Shown here piece after piece: positions 7,951 through 14,486 of a stretch of 15,072 nucleotides of DNA. Each line of letters starts with the position of its first letter. Position 1 is the first letter of the stretch. Position numbers and translations under genes: made by a program. The notes beneath the pieces are model-generated. The model did not search any database. It was not told the origin of the DNA and worked only from the letters and a program-made list of their open reading frames with translations. The stretch lies in the NCBI GenBank assembly GCA_015350385.1, contig WNKI01000001.1, positions 1 to 15,072 of the forward strand, given 5' to 3'. The stretch is from Aculops lycopersici. Its lineage: Eukaryota > Arthropoda > Arachnida > Trombidiformes > Eriophyidae.

Positions 7951-8907
7951 TCACTTGACAAGAAGATACTTTACAAGCTTGACACGTAATAAGGAATCCT
8001 GATAGAACTCGATAGGAACATCCATCTTCTTTATCTCCTTGCAAACCTCAGCCAGGTAAGATGGGCAATGGGAATCGCGAGCACGGTGACCTCGCTTGCG
8101 GCAGTTGGTGCAAAACTTGAGCTTGGCCTTACAGTCTTTGGTGAGGTGGCCCTTGTTCCCACATTGAGCACACAGCTTTCCCGGGCAGTTTGGATGATAT
8201 CCCATCTGAAAGCAGGCTCGGCACATGAATGGCTTAGCAGAAATTCGAATATGCAAGCGGCCTCGAGTCCTAGTGTCGTAGCAATGATAGTTTATGGCTC
8301 CCTCGTGTAACATGAAGATTTTACGTACTGCTTCAGCGTTCCCCTTGAACATAATATGTCTCGCCTTTATGGGACCGAATGGCTTACCCTCTCGAAAATC
8401 TTCAACACTATTCTCACCAACGTAATTCTTGACGATGCGCTTGACGGTGTCGAATTTGAATGAGGGCCGGACGGCTGAGATCTCGAGCTTGACGAGCTTG
8501 CGATGGAAGGCCTCTGTAGTGGATTCACAGCAGCCCATTGCCGCGTTCAAACTTTCGTCGAGTGAAATGGCTGAGGAGGCGAAACTTGCTTTGAGCTCGG
8601 CGGAACCGAAGTTGGCGTAGGTGAACGACTTGTCCAGCCAAACAGTTGGCATCGGCTTGTTCTTGGACTTGACCCAGACTTCGATGTTTTCCAAGATTTT
8701 GACATGAGTCACCTGATCACCGTGCTTGAAAGTGATAGTTGAAGCCCTAAGTTTGGCCTCTGTATCGGATTGATTAATAAGGAACTCGGTGATGGTGTTT
8801 TTGATCAAGTTCTTATTGGCCTGAAACTCGAGATTGGATACTTTCTCGTGTATCTGGTCTACCAGACCACCATCGGGTTGAATAGGCTGGCCGGCTTGCT
8901 TCGGCAT
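7951..8907 (-). CDS. Gag/ORF1-like protein with three zinc knuckles
   Basis: 318 residues. Three cysteine-rich knuckles near the C-terminus: C229-X2-C232-X5-H238-X2-C241 (non-standard), C246-X2-C249-X4-H254-X4-C259 (canonical CCHC) and C266-X2-C269-X4-H274-X6-C281. Three knuckles with an atypical last one are common in ORF1/Gag proteins of arthropod Jockey/R1/I-type retrotransposons. The preceding segment (about 141-226) has a beta-alpha-beta-beta-alpha-beta pattern compatible with an RRM-like or PRE_C2HC domain. Expected role: bind RNA and assemble ribonucleoprotein with the reverse transcriptase. The N-terminal 140 residues are not recognised. Start context ATCATG has A at -3. It is unusual in being about 2 kb from the RT gene, with another gene and two polyA signals between them. 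Confidence 0.85.
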   Translation of the reverse strand: MPKQAGQPIQPDGGLVDQIHEKVSNLEFQANKNLIKNTITEFLINQSDTEAKLRASTITFKHGDQVTHVKILENIEVWVKSKNKPMPTVWLDKSFTYANFGSAELKASFASSAISLDESLNAAMGCCESTTEAFHRKLVKLEISAVRPSFKFDTVKRIVKNYVGENSVEDFREGKPFGPIKARHIMFKGNAEAVRKIFMLHEGAINYHCYDTRTRGRLHIRISAKPFMCRACFQMGYHPNCPGKLCAQCGNKGHLTKDCKAKLKFCTNCRKRGHRARDSHCPSYLAEVCKEIKKMDVPIEFYQDSLLRVKLVKYLLVK

Positions 8908-8974
8908 GATGAATTAGCCAAGTTAGTTTAACTGTGATGAGAAATAGTGGTGTTGACGCTACTAAGTTTTGTTG

Positions 8975-9017
8975 ATGAATGACAATCGATTTACTGCGAT
9001 CAGCCAATCAATATAAA
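8975..9017 (-). promoter_or_regulatory. Candidate promoter of the Gag-like gene
   Basis: On the minus strand TTTATATT begins at 9017 and a TCATTC initiator (TCAKTY) lies at 8982-8977, with the A at 8980. Spacing from TATA to +1 is 33-37 bases, at the long end of the usual range. The resulting 5' UTR would be about 72 bases. An inverted CCAAT-like GATTGG sits between the two elements. Confidence 0.4.
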
Positions 9018-9032
9018 CGAGAATAATTTCCC

Positions 9033-9197
9033 AGCTAGAAGTGCATTGGTTGTTCGAGCCTTGACTTTTTATTGAAGTCATATTCAATTTCACTGCAGAG
9101 AGTGAGTCGGTTAGAGATATCGACAGTTTGATTCAGGATACGCTTGTCAATACAGAGAGTAGATAAAGGAGTAGATGATTGAATTGCACTTCTAGCT
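9033..9197. repeat. 13-bp perfect inverted repeat pair
   Basis: AGCTAGAAGTGCA at 9033-9045 is the exact reverse complement of TGCACTTCTAGCT at 9185-9197, with 139 bases between the arms. A minus-strand AATAAA lies inside (9073-9068). The pair could be the ends of a short insertion or a stem in a transcript. I see no coding sequence between the arms. Confidence 0.6.
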
Positions 9198-9649
9198 TAG
9201 AAGAGGCACTAGAACTTAATTCAGGATGTTCACGCATGCGTGTAACTCGTCGAATCAGAAACTGCCGAGTCAAAGTTTCAAGTCTAGTGAGCAAGCCCCA
9301 ATCCATAATTGTCTTCCAAAGAGGATTTACATGGCTGCAGCGCGTCTGGAGTCTACTGCGACAAACTTCCACGTTAACCGCGTTGTCGAAGCTAACAGCG
9401 AAAGAAGAGCCGACGTTAACAGTAGCTACTTAATTGAGCTGATGATTATGAGGAGCAGAATCGCCATTTTGAATTTGTGGTGGCGTAGATTAGATTCAGC
9501 GCGCTAATCTCAGTTAGAAACAGCGAGTGGGGCGGATATTTGATGACTTTTGCTGAGGTTTGAAGAGGTGAACAAGCTGATATTGAAGAAAGACGCTAAG
9601 GGCTTACTTCTTAGTCAGTGACATGATGTTGGTGTGATCTTCTGGGCCG
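9198..9649. other. Gene-poor interval upstream of the small-protein unit
   Basis: Overlapping frames exist on both strands. The best is + strand 9226-9507 (93 codons, ATG start, Arg/Ser-rich, no domain). None has a TATA/Inr, a polyA signal or a recognisable motif. I see no feature I can defend here. Confidence 0.35.
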
Positions 9650-9700
9650 ACGAGTATAAAAGCGGATACTGTTCGACCATTTGCGTCGATTCATGCAGCT
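9650..9700 (+). promoter_or_regulatory. TATA box of the small-protein unit
   Basis: TATAAAAG at 9655-9662 sits in the 14-mer ACGAGTATAAAAGC (9650-9663), which recurs exactly at 13618-13631 in front of another unit. No perfect TCAKTY initiator is at -31; the nearest match is TCATG with its A at 9693. The first ATG downstream (9692) opens only a five-codon frame, and the 24-codon frame starts at 9703. Confidence 0.55.
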
Positions 9701-9702
9701 AG

Positions 9703-9777
9703 ATGAGTGAAGTAAAATTGCGATCACCGAATACAAGTTCTAACGTCAAACGGTATCACCAATTCAATGAAGAGTAG
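9703..9777 (+). CDS. 24-codon frame ending in TAG directly before the next ATG
   Basis: A short ATG frame (24 residues, starting MSEVKLRSP) ends with TAG at 9775-9777. The ATG of the next ORF follows at once, in the same frame. It may be an upstream ORF that tunes translation, or the N-terminus of one 89-residue protein interrupted by an in-frame stop (readthrough, recent mutation or assembly error). The text alone does not decide. Confidence 0.3.
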   Translation: MSEVKLRSPNTSSNVKRYHQFNEE

Positions 9778-9972
9778 ATGTTTCCAACACAACCATTCCA
9801 CAGCGAGGAAAACGTTCCAGCAGCAGTCTTGGTCAAACATCGTATTTCTGGATTCATCACCTTCACTGGTTCCGACGATTGGTTTGCTTGCAGTGAAGAA
9901 GACTGGTGCACACTTGGAATCATATATCGCACCACTGTGGATCAGTTATTCAACGTTTTAAACGACTTTTAG
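9778..9972 (+). CDS. Small protein A (64 aa), paralogue of its neighbour
   Basis: 64 residues, not assignable to a known family. Without any gap it aligns to the neighbouring 74-residue protein: L18, V19, H21, G25, A37, D42, W43, G47 and R51 match residues 19, 20, 22, 26, 38, 43, 44, 48 and 52 there, a constant offset of one, with many conservative pairs between. The shape suggests two or three beta strands followed by a helix (DQLFNVLNDF). It has no signal peptide or membrane segment. The start context is poor (T at -3), but the frame is in phase with the 24 codons just upstream. It lies 110 bases downstream of a TATA box and 45 bases before the next gene, so the two probably share one transcript. 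Confidence 0.55.
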   Translation: MFPTQPFHSEENVPAAVLVKHRISGFITFTGSDDWFACSEEDWCTLGIIYRTTVDQLFNVLNDF

Positions 9973-10017
9973 TATTTGAGCTTCAAAAAGAAACAATTCA
10001 AGAGATAGAGCGTAAAG

Positions 10018-10242
10018 ATGCCGAATAATGCTGACTCAGATAACATTGATGGCCCGGAATTCCATGTTCTTCTAGTGCGCCACAAGGAAACAGGAAGGTT
10101 GAGCCATGTTGAGACTACCGAATATCTCGCGAGCCGCAGAGGAGACTGGGAAGTAGTAGGCTATACATCGAGAGCAAATGCCCATGAGATTAGCAAGTCT
10201 ATAGCAGACGAAGCCGGCATCCTGAAGGAGCGTAACCAGTAG
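10018..10242 (+). CDS. Small protein B (74 aa), paralogue of its neighbour
   Basis: 74 residues in a strong start context (AAAGATG). An acidic N-terminal tail of about 14 residues precedes the part shared with the 64-residue neighbour (signature H-x3-G ... A-x4-DW-x3-G-x3-R). Likely layout: beta hairpin (FHVLLVRHKETGRLSHVE), strand (DWEVVGYTS), helix (ANAHEISKSIADEAGIL). I do not recognise the family and give no function. AATAAA follows 41 bases after the stop, closing a unit that begins at the TATA box at 9655. Tandem duplication with divergence is the simplest origin of the pair. Confidence 0.65.
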   Translation: MPNNADSDNIDGPEFHVLLVRHKETGRLSHVETTEYLASRRGDWEVVGYTSRANAHEISKSIADEAGILKERNQ

Positions 10243-10283
10243 AGAGAAATTGAACTATCAGACCCAAGACATGTAAAGAAATC

Positions 10284-10289
10284 AATAAA
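10284..10289 (+). terminator. AATAAA polyadenylation signal of the small-protein unit
   Basis: AATAAA lies 41 bases after the stop of small protein B. With the TATA box at 9655 it defines a transcript of roughly 620 bases. Confidence 0.6.
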
Positions 10290-10552
10290 AACAAGGTATT
10301 TCAAGAACGTAGGCCCAGAATCATCGAACATTTTGTTCTCCATTTTCTCAGACTCTAGTCGTCCGCCTTATTTTTCAATTGATCAAGAGCTAGGCGCTGA
10401 GCTAGCGTTTGCCTCAGCGTTGGCGTGAGTGTTTGCGCTAGCGTTAAAATGACTGCGAATTTCGCGTTGGACTGGCTTTAGTTTGGAAGTCGAGGCTAGC
10501 GTAAGAGTCAATTTTGCGGAGTTGGCTTGGCGTCAACTTGGGCGCTCGGCCG

Positions 10553-11342
10553 GCGTTAACATGGCGGTTGACTTGGGTGTTAACTTGGGTTTTAGCGTCG
10601 GCGTTAGCGTCAGTGTTAGCGTCAGCGTTGGCGTCGGTGTTAGCGTCGGCGTTGGCGTCGGTGTTAACTTGGGTGTTAGTGTCGGCGTTAACTTGGGTGT
10701 TAGTGTCGGCGTTAACTTGGCGGTTAACTTGGCGGTTAACTTGGTTGTTAACTTGGGTGTTAACTTGGGTTTTAGCGTCGGCGTTAACTTGGGTGTTAGT
10801 GTCGGCGTTAACTTGGGTGTTAACTTGGGTGTTAACTTGGGTTTTAGCGTCGGCGTTAGCGTCGATGTTAACTTGGGTGTTAGTGTCGGCGTTAACTTGG
10901 CGGTTAACTTGGGTGTTAACTTGGGTTTTAGCGTCGGCGTTAGCGTCGATGTTAACTTGGGTGTTAGTGTCGGCGTTAACTTGGCGGTTAACTTGGGTGT
11001 TAACTTGGGTGTTAACTTGGGTTTTAGCGTCGGCGTTAGCGTCGATGTTAACTTGGGTGTTAGTGTCGGCGTTAACTTGGCGGTTAACTTGAGTGTTAAC
11101 TTGGGTGTTAACTTGGGTGTTAGTGTCGGCGTTAACTTGGGTGTTAGTGTCGGCGTTAACTTGGCGGTTAACTTGGGTGTTAACTTGGGTGTTAACTTGG
11201 GTGTTAACTTGGGTGTTAACTAGGGTGTTAACTTGGGTTTTAGCCTCGGCGTTAGCGTCGGCGTTAACTTGGGTGTTAGTGTCGGCGTTAACTTGGCGGT
11301 TAACTTGGATGTTAGCTTGGGTTCTAGCGTCGGTGTTAACTT
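10553..11342. repeat. 12-bp satellite with higher-order structure
   Basis: The whole stretch parses into 12-bp units, mainly GTTAACTTGGGT (A), GTTAGTGTCGGC (B), GTTAACTTGGCG (C), TTTAGCGTCGGC (D) and GTTAGCGTCGAT (E). The order D-E-A-B-C-A-A recurs three times with one or two extra A units, giving a higher-order repeat of 84-96 bp. Because 12 is a multiple of three, two + strand frames stay open (VNLG/VSVG-like and LTWV-like repeats). One has an ATG at 10561, but a TTG-to-TAG change at 11221 closes it. Less regular units of the same kind extend left to about 10390. I judge it a satellite, not a gene. Confidence 0.92.
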
Positions 11343-11600
11343 ACAAGAGACTAGATAGAGAGAGAGCGACAGTGTCAGCCTTGGTGCAATACGAATTACC
11401 GCTTGCAGTCGCTATCCGTTTCAGTTTGGTAGATGGAAAAGGCGATGGTCTTCTGGGGTCTGAGCAAATCTAAGATGATATGATTGAGGAATCTACGCTG
11501 AAAAACGTAGCGCTGAGAAGAGTCTGGAGGATCGAACGACGACAGGTGATTGGGAGTACGTGAGGGAGATATCGTTAACTTGGGAAAGGGTCAGCTGAGG

Positions 11601-11710
11601 TGAGGAAACGTCTATTATTGTCGGTTAACGTGAGGAAACGTCGGTCAAAGTGAGGAAACGTCGGTTAACGTGAGGAAACGTCGGTCAAAGTGAGGAAACG
11701 TCGGCAAAGG
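11601..11710. repeat. 20-bp tandem repeat
   Basis: TGAGGAAACG recurs at 11601, 11631, 11651, 11671 and 11691. The spacer alternates between TCGGTTAACG and TCGGTCAAAG, so the true repeat may be 40 bp. The GTTAAC word links it to the 12-bp satellite 260 bases away. Single GTTAACTTGG words continue to about 11772. Confidence 0.85.
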
Positions 11711-11916
11711 TAGAGGAAGATCCGCTTATGTTGGGGAAACTCTGTTAACTTGGATGAACGTCGGTTAACTTGGGCGGGGGTCTGTTGACGTTGACTAACA
11801 TGCAGCGGATAATGAGTGAGCGAACCTCGTCTAACACGCGCAAACATCGGCAAAATTCGCCGATTTGCATGTCGCACATGCGCAGAAGGTACAGCGGAGT
11901 TGAGTTCGTTCGCGGG

Positions 11917-11952
11917 TATAAATAGCTGGCCATTGAGAGTGGGGCTTCATTC
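11917..11952 (+). promoter_or_regulatory. TATA plus initiator promoter
   Basis: TATAAATAG at 11917-11925 is followed by a perfect arthropod initiator, TCATTC (11947-11952), with its A at 11949, 32 bases downstream of the TATA T. Downstream there is no convincing ORF, only the hairpin series. This suggests an RNA polymerase II promoter for a non-coding transcript. Confidence 0.6.
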
Positions 11953-13440
11953 GTCTTTCGGATGATGAAGTCGAAGCATGCTTTGGTGGACTCAATCGGA
12001 AGACGGATAATCAGTTGAAGTAGTAAGTCAAGGCCAAAGTGGCCAATAGTAGTCCTCAAGATAGTTCAACGACAGCCAAGATCGAACAATGGTCTTGTGC
12101 AGCCCTTAATGGGCATGACTCTAATCCACGGCTCTGTTCTTGCCCACCTGAAGGTGGAAGACAGGGCCGACACAATCCCCGAGCTGGTCAAATCTGCTTC
12201 AAAGCGGATGGGCCAGCTCAAGATAATAATACAATTCATACGATCCAGTCTGGTCCACTGCTAGACTGGAGATATGAACATCTTCGCTTTGCTTATCAGT
12301 AAAGCGAGGCTTCTCTATGGTATTCATACCTTTGAAAGCTCACTTACAACGTCCGAGTAAGGACAAAGATGTTTCTAATCCAATCAGCACGGTGCAGTAG
12401 GCTCCGTGCTCCTGGATTCATAGCTAACGGTGCATCCCAGTGTAGACGCTCCTTGCTTGCTTGGCCTTATGGCCAGGTTGGCAGGGGTATGCTGACGACT
12501 GGCGCTCTAACCAAATCTGACTTCGGCTTCGGTCGAAATCAGAGCACTAGAACTTCTATAGGTCTCTGGCGCTAAGCTGGGGATCTTAGTAGTGACGGTG
12601 CACATTGGAAATTCCGAACATACGAACAACTAGAGACACTGATCATTTGGCTCTCGAGCCCATTGAATTGGTGTTCTCCGAGTTGGGCGTAAGTCTGGTG
12701 ACTTGACCTAAACTACCCGCATAGAGCCTCTGCAAGGTCGGTCATCCTAGCGCACATGCGTCAGGGTCGATTGCCTCGCAGAAAGGCCATCTCTAACTAA
12801 CCCAGAGGAACTTAATCCCGGCATACTCCGGCATCCAGCGCAAAGCTGAACATCGGAAAACACTTACGGTCAACATCAGTCAATCAGAGTTAACACGGGC
12901 AAAGATCAGTGGCAGTAGCGTACCCAATGGGAGGCAGGACCCCGGGGTCCACAGTAAACTGAACTCAACTTCAGCGTCACAATCTATTCATTATCAGCGG
13001 CATTCTTCGACAATACAACTGAAACCTGTTAACGCAGGGAATAGGTTAACGTGGAGGTGTCGTTGAGGTGTTAGCTTGGGGCGTTGACTTGAGAACTGGC
13101 CGGAATAAGTGACTTGTTAACTTCGGGCTTCTCGACGTTATCAAACTCTAACACAGAACGTAATACTGCATGTCTATCCGCGTCACAGTTAACTTCGAAC
13201 ACGCCAGAGGCCATCTCTGCGCACAGTTCGGATAATCCAGCAAACCTCGGCATAACTCACCAATCCCAAGCAAGGTCACCAGACCGGGCATAGGTGGTGA
13301 GATGGGCACGCAAGACGGTGAACTTCACTGAAGCTCATCAGGTTGCGCCTCCCTCTGCCTAAGGTTTACAACCTCAGTAAATACCAGCAATTCTTGCACC
13401 CTAATTTGACCGATCATCACGGTCCAAATTTCACTTACCT
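11949..13440 (+). ncRNA. Hairpin-dense region, likely structured non-coding RNA
   Basis: No usable ORF. Consecutive hairpins, paired by eye: 12129-12169 (9+3+5 bp, UGAA loop), 12181-12219 (7+6 bp), 12235-12278 (6+8 bp, 11-nt loop), 12282-12309 (9 bp), 12377-12418 (6+7 bp, 11-nt loop), 12451-12486 (6+7 bp, UUAU loop), 12516-12543 (5+6 bp, C-UUCG-G tetraloop), 12726-12787 (8 bp around an inner hairpin), 13256-13301 (7 bp around a 4-bp hairpin) and 13403-13430 (6+4 bp, one bulge). Several share the plan outer stem, 3/2 or 3/3 internal loop, inner stem, although their sequences differ. A TATA/Inr lies just upstream. No tRNA, rRNA, snRNA or SRP hallmark was recognised. The right boundary is arbitrary. 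Function unknown. Confidence 0.45.
12937..12950. repeat. 14-bp perfect palindrome
   Basis: GGACCCCGGGGTCC is its own reverse complement. It stands in the hairpin-rich region. It could be a protein-binding site or a chance palindrome. Confidence 0.5.
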
Positions 13441-13462
13441 CTGCGATCTACACTCGACAAAT

Positions 13463-13471
13463 TATAAATAG
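13463..13471 (+). promoter_or_regulatory. Isolated TATAAATAG word
   Basis: Identical to the nine bases at 11917-11925, but no TCAKTY initiator sits at the right spacing. Possibly a second or decayed promoter. Confidence 0.25.
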
Positions 13472-13510
13472 AGCTCCACGAGGAAATTAACTGACCAGAT
13501 AATTCAACCA

Positions 13511-13566
13511 CAGAGAACATCTGCAAACATCTACGAACATCAACTAACATCATTGAACATAACGAC
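13511..13566. repeat. Degenerate AACATC repeats
   Basis: About five irregular copies of GAACATC/AACATC, spaced roughly 9-11 bases, end just before the promoter at 13623. They could be binding sites or simple low-complexity DNA. Confidence 0.4.
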
Positions 13567-13617
13567 ATAAGCACTACTCACTATTAACGCATGCGCAGAT
13601 TCTCAACTAAACAAGCA

Positions 13618-13688
13618 ACGAGTATAAAAGCACAGGGTTGTGAGCCAATCGTCATCAGTCGGAACCTGGACGTCCTCGAGGAAAGTTA
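13618..13688 (+). promoter_or_regulatory. TATA, initiator and DPE core promoter
   Basis: TATAAAAG (13623-13630) lies within a 14-mer shared with the promoter at 9650. TCAGTC (13655-13660) is a perfect TCAKTY initiator with its A at 13657, 34 bases from the TATA T. AGTTA at 13684-13688 fits the downstream promoter element RGWYV at exactly +28 to +32. Three elements in register make this the best-supported promoter in the window. Confidence 0.68.
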
Positions 13689-13957
13689 TCCCCCGGTAGA
13701 GAAATGTTTATGCATTGTCTTGGGCTACCGTAGGGAAGAGACGCCTCAGGACCTCCATGAGTCTGACAGATTACGAGAATCAGCTTATATCTGATCCCTC
13801 TGTTTCCAAGTTAACAGCTACACGCACCTGACAAGAGAGAGTTCGACTCGGGTCTGTAGTGTTGTGGCTTGGTAACATGGATTGAGATATAATCATTTTT
13901 GACTAGGATCCTCCTCAGTAAGTAGGGGGACTAATTCCTCGCACCCTCTGGGGTAAA

Positions 13958-14221
13958 ATGTCAGATCCCACACATGAGATCACAAGTAAATCCGCGGGTC
14001 TGCTCCGGTCCATCCCCGAGGTGGCGGACAGACTCAAGAAAAACACCCGAGCACCACTGGATCGATCCCCTCGTTGGAGAGAACAGTGGTCTCAGAAACT
14101 CTTTGGCCTCCGCCAATTAGACCTGGTTGCTACGGCAACTTGGTTGAGGCGGAGGTCAACAAAATGCAGAAAAACCTCTGAAATCAGAAATGACTATAGA
14201 GGTTCTCTGCACTATTTTTAA
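13958..14221 (+). CDS. Possible 87-residue basic protein inside the hairpin unit
   Basis: An ATG frame of 87 codons, Arg/Lys-rich, with no recognised domain and one cysteine. Its TAA stop touches AATAAA (14221-14226), the same compact ending as the gene at 407-787, which argues for a real gene. Against it: the frame starts about 300 bases after the predicted transcription start, behind at least two shorter upstream ATG frames (13704, 13757), and nearly every base from 13996 is in a predicted stem. Confidence 0.3.
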   Translation: MSDPTHEITSKSAGLLRSIPEVADRLKKNTRAPLDRSPRWREQWSQKLFGLRQLDLVATATWLRRRSTKCRKTSEIRNDYRGSLHYF

Positions 14222-14226
14222 ATAAA
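14221..14226 (+). terminator. AATAAA polyadenylation signal
   Basis: AATAAA overlaps the last base of the stop of the 87-codon frame. It is the only + strand AATAAA I find between 11949 and this point, so it could end transcripts from both upstream promoters. Confidence 0.5.
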
Positions 14227-14235
14227 CACTCTACG

Positions 14236-14350
14236 TTAACATGTAATAAGCTATGGCACTCTTGTCACGTTAACACACGCCGACGTTAACTACCTTAACC
14301 AGAGTTAACATCAGTCACTACTACCTGCTTTACGTTAACACATGTCAACA
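14236..14350. repeat. Scattered GTTAAC words
   Basis: ACGTTAAC-type words recur irregularly (about 14234, 14269, 14283, 14304 and 14333). They look like decayed relatives of the 12-bp satellite. The rest of 14350-14480 shows nothing I can support. Confidence 0.45.
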
Positions 14351-14486
14351 CAAGTGTTCCAAACTCAAGCTAACAAGGTATTCACAACTATGCTCACCCA
14401 CTCGATTGACAGTATACGACCATACCTCTTACATGACTTAATATAATGACTGTAACATCTCACACAGACTCAGACAGACTTCCAAC

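Larger units (their letters stand above)
13657..14245 (+). ncRNA. Short polyadenylated transcript of stacked hairpins
   Basis: Bounded by a TATA/Inr/DPE promoter and an AATAAA at 14221-14226, giving about 590 bases. Hairpins seen: 13694-13730 (6+7 bp), 13802-13876 (three stacked stems of about 5 bp), 13909-13930 (7 bp), 13996-14035 (7+4+5 bp), 14049-14093 (3+7 bp), 14103-14159 (12-bp stem, then an 11-position arm closed by C-UACG-G) and 14165-14211 (6+7 bp). The last four follow one another with gaps of 13, 9 and 5 bases. UACG on a C-G pair is a UNCG-type tetraloop, as is the UUCG at 12516-12543. An 87-codon frame covers the same bases, so an mRNA with strong structure is the alternative. Confidence 0.5.

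Noticed and set aside
9133..9372. Minus-strand frame with an AATAAA about 60 bases downstream
   Set aside because: It starts with GTG, the first ATG would leave 57 residues, and no domain or promoter is visible.
10561..11223. Long VNLG/VSVG-repeat protein
   Set aside because: A 12-bp satellite keeps two + strand frames open equally; no promoter, polyA signal or non-repetitive domain supports translation.
12039..12302. 87-codon frame in the hairpin region
   Set aside because: The start is GTG, the composition is not protein-like, and nearly all of 12129-12302 pairs into hairpins.
12491..12545. Hammerhead-like words (CTGACGA, CGAAA)
   Set aside because: The required stem II pairing between the two core segments is absent; the bases form the UUCG hairpin instead.
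13675..13700. Resemblance to the GAGGAAAGT box of RNase P RNA
   Set aside because: Only a short word matches; no other conserved region of RNase P RNA is present.
13802..13876. tRNA-like B-box (GTTCGACTC) at 13841-13849
   Set aside because: No five-base T-stem, no A box at a proper distance and no acceptor stem; the bases fit a three-part hairpin better.
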